Shown: positions 14,338-20,411 of the stretch, in pieces
Layout of the letters: each line of letters opens with the position of its first letter
Position numbering within the stretch: the stretch's first letter is position 1
From: UBA3910 sp002391465
Lineage (GTDB): Bacteria; Bacillota; Limnochordia; Darwinibacteriales; Darwinibacteriaceae
Direction: 5' to 3'
Length of the DNA stretch: 20,411 bases
Assembly (NCBI GenBank): GCA_030054835.1
Contig: JASGVS010000020.1
Coordinates: 1 to 20,411 of the forward strand
The notes under the pieces: generated by a model
What the model was told of the DNA's origin: nothing
Databases searched by the model: none
What the model saw: the letters and a program-made list of their open reading frames with translations, nothing else
Made by a program: the position numbers and the translations under genes

Positions 14338-14541
14338 CTAGGCGCGCTGGATATTTAATTCCCGTTCGCGCATGACAGTTTTCACACGAGCAATGTTCTT
14401 GCGCACCTCACGAATGCGCATCGGATTATCTAATTGGCCGGTGGCCAACTGAAATCTAAGGTTAAAGAGTTCTTCCTTCAACTCTTCCAGCCTAACTGCC
14501 AATTCATCTGTGGAAAGATTCCGAACTTCTTTAGCCTTCAC
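14338..14541 (-). CDS. rpmC: 50S ribosomal protein L29
   Basis: L29 (uL29) is a two-helix protein at the tunnel exit where signal recognition particle and trigger factor dock. The 67-residue product KAKEVRNLSTDELAVRLEELKEELFNLRFQLATGQLDNPMRIREVRKNIARVKTVMRERELNIQRA shows the usual helical hairpin. Three in-frame GTG codons exist (14553, 14550, 14541). The last has AGGTGGTG at a spacing of 6 and yields the standard N-terminus (MKAKE), so it is chosen. The gene overlaps the end of rplP by 11 bases, implying coupling. Confidence 0.95.
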   Translation of the reverse strand: MKAKEVRNLSTDELAVRLEELKEELFNLRFQLATGQLDNPMRIREVRKNIARVKTVMRERELNIQRA

Positions 14542-14965
14542 TTGCGTCACCACCTGCTGCTGTTCGAGTTACGAACTTGCACTTAATGGGCAGTTTGTGG
14601 GCTGCCAACCGCATAGCTTCGCGGGCCAGTTCCTCTGGCACGCCGCCAATTTCAAACATGATTCTGCCGGGTTTAACAACAGCTACCCAATGCTCGGGTG
14701 AACCTTTACCAGAACCCATCCTCGTTTCAGCCGGTTTCTGCGTTACCGGTTTATCCGGGAAAATCCGAATCCAAACCTTACCGCCCCGGCGAATATGACG
14801 GGTCATGGCAATCCTGGCAGCTTCAATCTGTGTATTTTTAATCCAACCGGGTTCCATTGCTTTGAGGCCGAACTCACCAAACGCTACTTCAGAGCCGCGC
14901 TCAGCTTTGCCTGTCATCCTACCCCGGTGAACTTTACGATATTTTACTCTTCTGGGAACAAGCAT
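14531..14965 (-). CDS. rplP: 50S ribosomal protein L16
   Basis: L16 (uL16) is a late-assembling protein that helps position A-site tRNA near the peptidyl transferase centre. The 144 residues begin MLVPRRVKYRKVHRGRMTGKAERGSEVAFGEFGLKAMEPGWI. They include the blocks IEAARIAMTRHIRRGGKVWIRIFPDKPVTQKPAETRMGSGKGSPEHWVAVVKPGRIMFE and GVPEELAREAMRLAAHKLPIKCKFV. The ATG lies only 2 bases after the rpsC stop region, with a GGGGGCG purine run inside the end of rpsC. It overlaps rpmC by 11 bases. Confidence 0.97.
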   Translation of the reverse strand: MLVPRRVKYRKVHRGRMTGKAERGSEVAFGEFGLKAMEPGWIKNTQIEAARIAMTRHIRRGGKVWIRIFPDKPVTQKPAETRMGSGKGSPEHWVAVVKPGRIMFEIGGVPEELAREAMRLAAHKLPIKCKFVTRTAAGGDASEG

Positions 14966-14967
14966 TC

Positions 14968-15633
14968 CTATTCGCCCCCTTCTACCTTTGTCTGAACGGG
15001 TGCTTCAGGAAGAATCTCACCGTTGTAAATCCAGACTTTGACGCCGATTTTACCAAAGGTTGTATCCGCCTCGGCAAAACCGTAATCAATGTCTGCCCTG
15101 AGGGTATGCAAGGGAATTGAGCCTTCGGCGCTCCATTCGGTCCGGGCAATTTCTGCTCCGCCCAAACGTCCGGAGACCTCAACTTTCACGCCCAGTGCAC
15201 CGCCCCGGATAGCCCGCTGTTGAGCCTGGCGCATTGCCCTGCGGAAGGAAATCCTTCTCTCCAGTGCAAAAGCAATGTTTTCAGCTACCAGCTGTGCATC
15301 CGTCTCAGGATTCTTAACTTCCACGATATTGATCTGAATCTGCCGATTCGTTTTCGCTTCCAAGTCCTTACGGAGTTTATCCACCTCTGCACCGCCGCGG
15401 CCGATGACCATTCCGGGTCTACCGGTATGAATGGTAATTTTGGCACGGTTTGCAGCCCGTTCGATTTCAGTTTTAGAAATACCTGCTTGGTAGAAACGCT
15501 CTTTGATCAGGCGCTTAATCTCCAAGTCCTCGTGTAACAGGTCGCCATACTGTTGCTTGTTGGCGTACCAGGTACTATCCCAACTCTTAACTACTCCAAG
15601 TCTAAACCCAACCGGGTGTACTTTTTGGCCCAC
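14968..15633 (-). CDS. rpsC: 30S ribosomal protein S3
   Basis: S3 (uS3) lines the mRNA entry and has helicase-like function with S4 and S5. The 221-residue product begins with GTG followed by GQKVHPVGFRLGVVKSWDSTWYA, the standard S3 N-terminus. The KH domain with VIGRGGAEVDKLRKDLEAKT lies near 75-95. The C-domain shows AMRQAQQRAIRGGALGVKVEVSGRLGGAEIARTEW and GSIPLHTLRADIDYGFAEADTTFGKIGVKVWIYNGE. The frame stays open upstream to 15753, but that part overlaps rplV; GTG 15633 with AGGAGG about 9 bases upstream is the real start. It lies 4 bases after rplV. Confidence 0.97.
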   Translation of the reverse strand: MGQKVHPVGFRLGVVKSWDSTWYANKQQYGDLLHEDLEIKRLIKERFYQAGISKTEIERAANRAKITIHTGRPGMVIGRGGAEVDKLRKDLEAKTNRQIQINIVEVKNPETDAQLVAENIAFALERRISFRRAMRQAQQRAIRGGALGVKVEVSGRLGGAEIARTEWSAEGSIPLHTLRADIDYGFAEADTTFGKIGVKVWIYNGEILPEAPVQTKVEGGE

Positions 15634-15637
15634 GCGT

Positions 15638-15979
15638 TTATCCCTCCTTTTCCCGCAGTATGATAGTAATATGGCTTGTGCGCTTGCGGATACGGGTGGC
15701 CATACCCCTGGCCCTCGGTCTGATTCTCTGCAGAGTGGGCCCATCGTCCACATAGCATTCTGCTACATAGAGGGCATCCACGTCCATATCATAGTTGTTC
15801 TCCGCATTAGCTACAGCGCTCTGCAGAACTTTTGCAACAACGGGAGAGGCCCCTTTAGGCGTGAACCGGAGCAGATTAAGCGCTTCATCCACATCTTTGC
15901 CGCGGATAATGTTAATTACCTGGCGTACTTTGCTCGGCGAAATTCTTATATGCCTCGCTACCGCTTTCGCTTCCATCAT
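15638..15979 (-). CDS. rplV: 50S ribosomal protein L22
   Basis: L22 (uL22) lines the peptide exit tunnel with a long beta-hairpin, a site of macrolide-resistance changes elsewhere. The 113 residues run MEAKAVARHIRISPSKVRQVINIIRGKDVDEALNLLRFTPKGASPVVAKVLQSAVANAENNYDMD, then YVDDGPTLQRIRPRARGMATRIRKRTSHITIIL. This is the tunnel hairpin in normal form. Two ATG codons stand in tandem at the start (15979 and 15976) behind GGGGTGATAA; the second has the better spacing, but the difference is one residue. It lies 17 bases after rpsS. Confidence 0.97.
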   Translation of the reverse strand: MMEAKAVARHIRISPSKVRQVINIIRGKDVDEALNLLRFTPKGASPVVAKVLQSAVANAENNYDMDVDALYVAECYVDDGPTLQRIRPRARGMATRIRKRTSHITIILREKEG

Positions 15980-15996
15980 TTATCACCCCGATCTAC

Positions 15997-16278
15997 TTAT
16001 CTTCTACCAGACGATCGTTCGCTGCCTGGATGGGACCTGAATGTCCTAGTGGGCGCGAACTCCCCCAGCTTGTGACCGACCATCTCTTCAGTAATATATA
16101 CGGGGACATGCTTGCGACCATCATGTACTGCGATGGTGTGACCAACCATATCCGGGAAAATCGTCGAACGCCTCGACCATGTTTTAATCACGCGTTTTTC
16201 GCCGCTGTCATTCATCGCCCTGACTTTCTTCAACAGATGCTCATCGGCGAATGGACCTTTTTTCAGTGATCTGCCCAT
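15997..16278 (-). CDS. rpsS: 30S ribosomal protein S19
   Basis: S19 (uS19) forms the head contact with S13 and the A-site finger of the 50S subunit. The 93 residues begin MGRSLKKGPFADEHLLKKVRAMNDSGEKRVIKTWSRRSTIFPDMVGHTIAVHDGRKHVPVYITEEMVGHKLGEFAPTRTF, nearly consensus throughout. The C-terminus (RSHPGSERSSGRR) is the variable basic tail. The ATG has GGAGGTGTA upstream. It lies between rplB and rplV in the invariant S10 order. Confidence 0.98.
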   Translation of the reverse strand: MGRSLKKGPFADEHLLKKVRAMNDSGEKRVIKTWSRRSTIFPDMVGHTIAVHDGRKHVPVYITEEMVGHKLGEFAPTRTFRSHPGSERSSGRR

Positions 16279-16303
16279 TACTACACCTCCTCGTAGAACC
16301 TAA

Positions 16304-17134
16304 TTATTTCCTACGACGCGCCCTGACTATGAGGCGATCGCTCTTCTTCTTCTTACGAGTGGGTACTCCACGGGTAGCCTTGCCCCAAGGAGTAGCCGGT
16401 GACGGCCTACCCACTGGAGACCTACCTTCACCACCGCCGTGGGGGTGATCTACCGGGTTCATCGCTACACCGCGTACGCGCGGCCTTACGCCCAAGTACC
16501 TGGAACGACCCGCTTTTCCGATTACAATGTTCTCATGTTCCACGTTGCCAACCTGACCAATGGTTGCCCGGCATGTCTGCAGAATGAGGCGGAATTCGCC
16601 TGAGGGCAGACGCACGGTGGCGTAAGCGCCTTCTTTGGCCATGAGCTGAGCTTCTCCACCTGCGGAACGGACCAACTGGCCGCCCTTACCCGGCTGCAGT
16701 TCAATGTTGTGAATCACTGTACCAACCGGAATGTTTGCGATGGGCAGAGCGTTGCCCGGCTTAATGTCAGCTTCCGGACCCGATTCTACCATGTCACCCA
16801 CATTTAGGCCTACTGGAGCCAAAATGTAGCGTTTTTCTCCGTCCAGATAGTGTAGTAAGGCAATTCGAGCCGAACGGTTGGGGTCATACTCAATCGCGGC
16901 TACTTTAGCCGGGATTCCATCTTTGTTGCGCTTGAAATCGATAATACGATACTTGCGCTTATGACCGCCACCCCTGTGACGAGCGGTAACCCGCCCTTTG
17001 GCGTTACGGCCTCCCGTACTATTCAAGGAGACTACCAACGACTTCTCCGGTTCGGTTTTCGTAATCTCCTCAAAGGTAAAGCCGGTCATGCTGCGACGCC
17101 CCGGAGTGATCGGTTTATACTTTTTAGTTGCCAT
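16304..17134 (-). CDS. rplB: 50S ribosomal protein L2
   Basis: L2 (uL2) is needed for subunit joining and peptidyl transferase activity. The 276 residues are the usual bacterial length. Visible blocks are KPITPGRRSMTGFTFEEITKTEPEKSL, RNAKGRVTARHRGGGHKRKYRIIDFKRNKDGIPAKV and the C-terminal signature MNPVDHPHGGGEGRSPVGRPSPATPWG. That signature contains His230 in the conserved HPHGGGEG stretch linked to activity in E. coli (His229). The basic end is RLIVRARRRK. ATG with AAGGAGGG upstream; 14 bases after rplW. Confidence 0.98.
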   Translation of the reverse strand: MATKKYKPITPGRRSMTGFTFEEITKTEPEKSLVVSLNSTGGRNAKGRVTARHRGGGHKRKYRIIDFKRNKDGIPAKVAAIEYDPNRSARIALLHYLDGEKRYILAPVGLNVGDMVESGPEADIKPGNALPIANIPVGTVIHNIELQPGKGGQLVRSAGGEAQLMAKEGAYATVRLPSGEFRLILQTCRATIGQVGNVEHENIVIGKAGRSRYLGVRPRVRGVAMNPVDHPHGGGEGRSPVGRPSPATPWGKATRGVPTRKKKKSDRLIVRARRRK

Positions 17135-17148
17135 TTTTCCGTCCCTCC

Positions 17149-17433
17149 TTAAAATCCACCAAATACCTCGATGCTATGGCCCGGTTTCAGGGTTACCACA
17201 GCTTTTTTCCAATCGGATGTGTATCCTTCATGGCGTCCCATTCTGCGCAGCTTACCCCTGACTCGAGAAGTGTTGACTTTCTCCACCTCAACATCAAAGA
17301 TCTGTTCAATCGCATCTTTGATCATGGGCTTAGTAGCCCGCATATCCACTTCAAAAGTGTATTTGTTATCGGCCATTAGGTCGGTGCTTTTTTCTGTGAT
17401 GATTGGCCTTTTAATAATATCTCTTGGATGCAT
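17149..17433 (-). CDS. rplW: 50S ribosomal protein L23
   Basis: L23 (uL23) sits at the tunnel exit and is the docking site for trigger factor and SRP. It has 94 residues: MHPRDIIKRPIITEKSTDLMADNKYTFEVDMRATKPMIKDAIEQIFDVEVEKVNTSRVRGKLRRMGRHEGYTSDWKKAVVTLKPGHSIEVFGGF. This contains the family start RPIITEKS and the loop KVRGK-type hairpin. The start shares one base with the rplD stop (TGATG), so it is translationally coupled to rplD. Confidence 0.97.
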   Translation of the reverse strand: MHPRDIIKRPIITEKSTDLMADNKYTFEVDMRATKPMIKDAIEQIFDVEVEKVNTSRVRGKLRRMGRHEGYTSDWKKAVVTLKPGHSIEVFGGF

Positions 17434-18053
17434 CAGGCAAGCACCTCCTCTAGCTTAGCAACTGCATCTTTAGTGATAATCAACTCTTGGCTGTTGAGGA
17501 TGTCATAGACATTCAGCCCAGCGGGCTTAGCCACTACCGCCCCAGGAATGTTGCGGGTCGAAAGTTCAACATTGCTATCCCACTCCGCTGTAACAACCAA
17601 AGGCTTCTTGGCCTCCAGCGCTTTGAACATGTTAACCATCACTTTGGTTTTTGGTTGTTCAACACTGAGTTGATCCAAAACAAGAATATTTCCAGCTGCC
17701 GCTTTGGCACTGAGGGCAGACTTCAACGCAGCCCGGCGTGCTTTTTTCGGCAGACGATAGGAGTAACTCCTTGGTGTTGGCCCAAAGACCACGCCGCCTC
17801 CCACCCAGATGGGGGAACGGGTACTGCCGTGACGGGCTCTACCGGTGCCTTTTTGACGCCAGGGTTTGCGGCCACCGCCCCTTACCGCGGAACGATTCTT
17901 CACCGCTGCAGTACCCTGCCGACGGTTTGCCAATTGACTGACCACTACCTTGTGCATTAGGTCTTCATTTACTTTAACCCCGAAGATAGCGTCATTCAGC
18001 TCCAGCTCTCCAACTTGCTTACCTTCCATATTGTAAACGGCCACTTTCGGCAT
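17433..18053 (-). CDS. rplD: 50S ribosomal protein L4
   Basis: L4 (uL4) has a globular domain and a long loop that lines the exit tunnel. The 206 residues show the loop block RSAVRGGGRKPWRQKGTGRARHGSTRSPIWVGGGVVFGPTPRSYSYRLPKKARRAALKSALS, with the conserved KPWRQKGTGRAR. The C-terminal domain is VVTAEWDSNVELSTRNIPGAVVAKPAGLNVYDIL. In E. coli L4 represses its own operon; no such leader can be recognised here. ATG at 18053 with GGAGGC upstream. Overlaps rplW by one base. Confidence 0.97.
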   Translation of the reverse strand: MPKVAVYNMEGKQVGELELNDAIFGVKVNEDLMHKVVVSQLANRRQGTAAVKNRSAVRGGGRKPWRQKGTGRARHGSTRSPIWVGGGVVFGPTPRSYSYRLPKKARRAALKSALSAKAAAGNILVLDQLSVEQPKTKVMVNMFKALEAKKPLVVTAEWDSNVELSTRNIPGAVVAKPAGLNVYDILNSQELIITKDAVAKLEEVLA

Positions 18054-18081
18054 GATTGCAGCCTCCTCTCTTACTCAAACT

Positions 18082-18720
18082 CTAAGCTTTAACCGCATCA
18101 CGAATCACAACAAGGCTGCCCTTAACACCGGGCACTGACCCCTTAACCAGGAGCAGGTTGCGATCTGTGTCGACTTTAATGATCTCTAGATTCTGGACTG
18201 TTACCCTATCTCCACCCATACGGCCTGGCAGCTTGCGGCCTTTAAAGACGCGAGCCGGGTTGACTGAGTTCAGCGAACCTACACCGCGGTGGTAATGGGA
18301 ACCGTGAGACATTGGCCCTCTGCCTTGATTGTGGCGCTTAATTGAGCCTTGCGTACCTTTGCCCTTACTAATACCGGTAATATCGACTATTTCACCTTCG
18401 GAGAAGATGCTCACGTCCACCGAATCACCCACTTCAAGCTGGGCAAAATCGTCGTCAGTGCTAAACCTAAATTCCCGCAGGTAGCGTTTGGGTGCTACAC
18501 CTGCCTTGGCAAAATGCCCTCTCTCCGGTTTATTAAACAGCCTCTCCCGCCGCTCGCCGAAACCTAGCTGTACCGCCAAATAACTGTCGTTCTCCAGGGT
18601 CTTCTTCTGAACCACGGTACAGGGGCCGGCCTCAATGACGGTCACGGGAATCAGCAATCCATCTGCGTTAAAAATCTGGGTCATTCCCAATTTTTTACCT
18701 AGAATACCTTTCGCCATCAT
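18082..18720 (-). CDS. rplC: 50S ribosomal protein L3
   Basis: L3 (uL3) is an assembly initiator whose loops approach the peptidyl transferase centre. The 212 residues begin MAKGILGKKLGMTQIFNADGLLIPVTVIEAGPCTVVQKK. The central loop is ITGISKGKGTQGSIKRHNQGRGPMSHGSHYHRGVGSLNSVNPARVFKGRKLPGRMGGDRVTVQNLEII, complete and normal. Two ATG codons stand in tandem at 18720 and 18717 behind GGGGGTGTAA; the second has the more usual spacing, but the difference is one Met. Follows rpsJ after 34 bases. Confidence 0.97.
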   Translation of the reverse strand: MMAKGILGKKLGMTQIFNADGLLIPVTVIEAGPCTVVQKKTLENDSYLAVQLGFGERRERLFNKPERGHFAKAGVAPKRYLREFRFSTDDDFAQLEVGDSVDVSIFSEGEIVDITGISKGKGTQGSIKRHNQGRGPMSHGSHYHRGVGSLNSVNPARVFKGRKLPGRMGGDRVTVQNLEIIKVDTDRNLLLVKGSVPGVKGSLVVIRDAVKA

Positions 18721-18754
18721 TTACACCCCCTAAAATTGCTCCCGCTGATGCCCA

Positions 18755-19069
18755 TCAAGCTTGAATTTTGATTTCAATATCCACCCCAGCAGGTAAATCC
18801 AGCCGCATCAGCGCATCAATTGTCCTGGGATTAGGATCCAGGATATCGATTAGGCGCTTGTGCGTCCTCATCTCGAACTGTTCCCGGGCATCCTTGTGGA
18901 TATGAACAGAACGTAAAACGGTAAAAATATTCTTTTCAGTAGGTAAGGGGATGGGTCCTGAAACAGTCGCCCCGGTTCTCTTGGCGGTGCCGACAATCTT
19001 CTCGGCAGAACTATCCAGGATTCTGTGATCAAACGCCTTTAACCTAATCCGAACCTTTTGCTTAGCCAA
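18755..19069 (-). CDS. rpsJ: 30S ribosomal protein S10
   Basis: S10 (uS10) is a 30S head protein and, as NusE, a partner in transcription antitermination. The 104 residues (AKQKVRIRLKAFDHRILDSSAEKIVGTAKRTGATVSGPIPLPTEKNIFTVLRSVHIHKDAREQFEMRTHKRLIDILDPNPRTIDALMRLDLPAGVDIEIKIQA) are nearly consensus. The start is TTG at 19069. The in-frame codon three upstream is TGA, so no other N-terminal start is possible. AAAGG lies about 11 bases upstream, rather far. Two out-of-frame ATGs lie in between (see findings). First gene of the S10 operon, about 190 bases after tuf. Confidence 0.97.
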   Translation of the reverse strand: MAKQKVRIRLKAFDHRILDSSAEKIVGTAKRTGATVSGPIPLPTEKNIFTVLRSVHIHKDAREQFEMRTHKRLIDILDPNPRTIDALMRLDLPAGVDIEIKIQA

Positions 19070-19165
19070 AAAACATCATTCCTTTCGCTCGATTAACGAA
19101 CATACTCCGTAGAAATTCCCGGCGCTCTACTGAACAGCCGCAACCTCCCACATCATCGCATTTTC

Positions 19166-19194
19166 CCTTTATCCTTAACCCATCTGCATCACAA
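19166..19194 (-). promoter_or_regulatory. Weak candidate promoter for the S10 operon
   Basis: On the minus strand TTGTGA (19194-19189) and TAAAGG (19171-19166) are spaced by 17 bases, just after the hairpin that follows tuf. Both hexamers fit the sigma-A consensus poorly, so this is only a candidate. I see no better promoter in the 187-base tuf-rpsJ gap; the cluster may instead be transcribed from upstream of tuf. Confidence 0.25.
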
Positions 19195-19195
19195 G

Positions 19196-19227
19196 GGGAA
19201 AAGCGATCCGGAGGGATCACTTTTCCC
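19196..19227 (-). terminator. Hairpin after tuf, candidate terminator or attenuator
   Basis: On the minus strand GGGAAAAGTGATCC (19227-19214) pairs with GGATCGCTTTTCCC (19209-19196) around the loop CTCC, giving a 14-bp stem with one T-G wobble. The T-run lies inside the 3' arm and is followed by C rather than more T. The inner stem AGTGATCC/GGATCGCT could therefore act as a terminator with a short tail, or the full hairpin could be an RNA-stability or processing element. It lies about 30 bases after the tuf stop in the gap before rpsJ. Confidence 0.55.
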
Positions 19228-19256
19228 ACTCGGCATGCTCAATTAACCTTACTGTC

Positions 19257-20411
19257 TTAGGCAAGAATCTTGGTTACTACACCAGCGCCAACTGTACGGC
19301 CGCCTTCACGGATAGCAAAGCGCAGACCTTCTTCCATGGCGATGGGAGTGATGAGCTCACCAATGAGCTTCGTGTTGTCGCCAGGCATAATCATCTCAGT
19401 GCCTTCCGTCAGGTTCACGATACCGGTAACGTCGGTGGTGCGGAAGTAGAACTGAGGACGGTAGCCATCGAAGAACGGAGTGTGACGGCCGCCTTCATCC
19501 TTGGACAGTACGTATACTTCACTCTCAAAGCGGGTATGGGGTGTGATGGAACCGGGCTTAGCCAAGACCTGGCCGCGCTCGATGGACTCACGGTCTACAC
19601 CACGCAGGAGGATACCTACGTTGTCGCCTGCTTCAGCCTGATCGAGCAGCTTCCGGAACATCTCAACACCGGTGGCAACGGTTTTGCGGGTTTCCTCGGT
19701 CAAGCCAACGATCTCAACCTCGTCACCAACTTTGATTGTACCGCGCTCTACACGACCGGTTGCTACAGTACCACGACCGGTAATGGTGAATACGTCCTCA
19801 ACCGGCATCAAGAACGGCTTGTCAACTTCACGCTCAGGTGTGGGGATGTACTCGTCCACAGCATCCATCAGCTTCTGGAGACGGTCGCACCACTCACCGG
19901 GAGTACCTGTTTCAAGCTCCTCGAGGGCTTTCAAAGCACTACCGCTGACCACAGGAATGTCGTCGCCGGGGAAGTCGTACTCGCTGAGAAGCTCGCGAAC
20001 TTCCATCTCTACCAGTTCGAGCAGCTCTTCGTCGTCTACCATGTCAGCTTTGTTCAGCCATACTACGATGGCGGGAACGCCAACCTGACGAGCAAGGAGA
20101 ATGTGCTCACGGGTCTGGGGCATGGGGCCGTCAGCGGCGGAAACAACCAAAATGGCTCCGTCCATCTGGGCCGCACCGGTAATCATGTTTTTAACGTAGT
20201 CAGCGTGACCGGGGCAGTCTACGTGAGCGTAGTGACGCTGCTCCGTCTCGTACTCAACGTGGGACGTGTTAATGGTAATACCGCGTTCCCTCTCTTCGGG
20301 AGCGTTATCGATCTCTTCGAACTTCTTGACTTCGGTAGTACCTTTAGCTGCCAGCAGCATGGTGATAGCTGCGGTCGTGGTGGTCTTACCGTGGTCTACG
20401 TGACCGATGGT
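19257..20411 (-). CDS. tuf: Elongation factor Tu (5' end missing at window edge)
   Basis: EF-Tu delivers aminoacyl-tRNA to the ribosome with GTP. The reading frame is open to the window edge; 384 residues are visible and about 16 N-terminal residues lie outside. The GTPase motifs are G1 GHVDHGKT, G3 DCPGH, G4 NKAD and G5 SGSALKAL. The switch I block is EERERGITINTSHVEYET. Domain 2 shows VEDVFTITGRGTVATGRVERG, and domain 3 ends ITPIAMEEGLRFAIREGGRTVGAGVVTKILA. After GKT the sequence reads TTTAAIT where TLTAAIT is usual. Codon choice looks strongly optimised. It lies directly upstream of the S10 operon, as in many Firmicutes. Confidence 0.98.
   Translation of the reverse strand, partial: TIGHVDHGKTTTTAAITMLLAAKGTTEVKKFEEIDNAPEERERGITINTSHVEYETEQRHYAHVDCPGHADYVKNMITGAAQMDGAILVVSAADGPMPQTREHILLARQVGVPAIVVWLNKADMVDDEELLELVEMEVRELLSEYDFPGDDIPVVSGSALKALEELETGTPGEWCDRLQKLMDAVDEYIPTPEREVDKPFLMPVEDVFTITGRGTVATGRVERGTIKVGDEVEIVGLTEETRKTVATGVEMFRKLLDQAEAGDNVGILLRGVDRESIERGQVLAKPGSITPHTRFESEVYVLSKDEGGRHTPFFDGYRPQFYFRTTDVTGIVNLTEGTEMIMPGDNTKLIGELITPIAMEEGLRFAIREGGRTVGAGVVTKILA

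Noticed and set aside
15634..15753. Longer S3 reading from 15753
   Set aside because: The extra 40 codons overlap the 3' end of rplV in another frame; GTG 15633 gives the standard S3 N-terminus with a good ribosome-binding site.
19070..19256. Riboswitch or T-box in the tuf-rpsJ gap
   Set aside because: I found the hairpin but no T-box sequence or recognisable aptamer core, and the space is too short for a full T-box plus terminator/antiterminator.

Overview
The window is a nearly unbroken run of housekeeping genes, all on the minus strand, so gene order is read from high to low coordinates. It is the tuf – S10 – spc – alpha ribosomal-protein supercluster of a Gram-positive (Firmicutes-type) bacterium. 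The evidence is the order secY-adk-map-KOW protein-infA-rpmJ-rpsM-rpsK-rpoA-rplQ, followed by ecfA1-ecfA2-ecfT-truA-rplM-rpsI. Strong Shine-Dalgarno sequences, zinc-type S14 and L36, and many TTG/GTG starts agree with this. By eye the G+C content is moderate (about half). The species cannot be named from the sequence. rpsD is not between rpsK and rpoA, where many Clostridia carry it.

Layout from right to left. 20411-19257: tuf (EF-Tu), cut by the window edge. 19256-19070: the only sizeable gap inside the cluster; it holds a strong hairpin and the leader of the S10 operon. 19069-14046: rpsJ, rplC, rplD, rplW, rplB, rpsS, rplV, rpsC, rplP, rpmC, rpsQ. 14012-8714: rplN, rplX, rplE, rpsZ (rpsN type Z), rpsH, rplF, rplR, rpsE, rpmD, rplO, secY. 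8697-6637: adk, map, a small KOW-domain protein, infA and rpmJ. 6615-4490: rpsM, rpsK, rpoA, rplQ, closed by an intrinsic terminator. 4425-1187: the energy-coupling module of an ECF vitamin transporter (ecfA1, ecfA2, ecfT) and truA. 1190-178: a consensus promoter, a structured leader, rplM and rpsI, closed by a second intrinsic terminator. 126-1: the first 126 nt of a group II intron ribozyme of the bacterial C type, which begins nine bases after that terminator stem and leaves the window.

The genes form one growth-linked unit: ribosome assembly (both subunits), translation initiation and elongation (IF1, EF-Tu), N-terminal Met removal (Map), membrane protein export (SecY), RNA polymerase assembly (alpha), adenylate balance (Adk), tRNA modification (TruA) and vitamin uptake (EcfAAT). 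Many junctions overlap or are only a few bases long (rplD/rplW, rplP/rpmC, adk/map, KOW/infA, ecfA1/ecfA2, ecfA2/ecfT), which implies translational coupling.

Most of the region is ordinary conserved core genome. The item most worth a second look is the terminator-associated group IIC intron at the left edge. Next are the putative L13-type leader, the terminator placed directly before ecfA1, the His-for-Asp change in the STGD motif of adenylate kinase, and the cluster of non-ATG starts. I found no CRISPR array, prophage, toxin-antitoxin or defence system, and no credible new multi-gene system.
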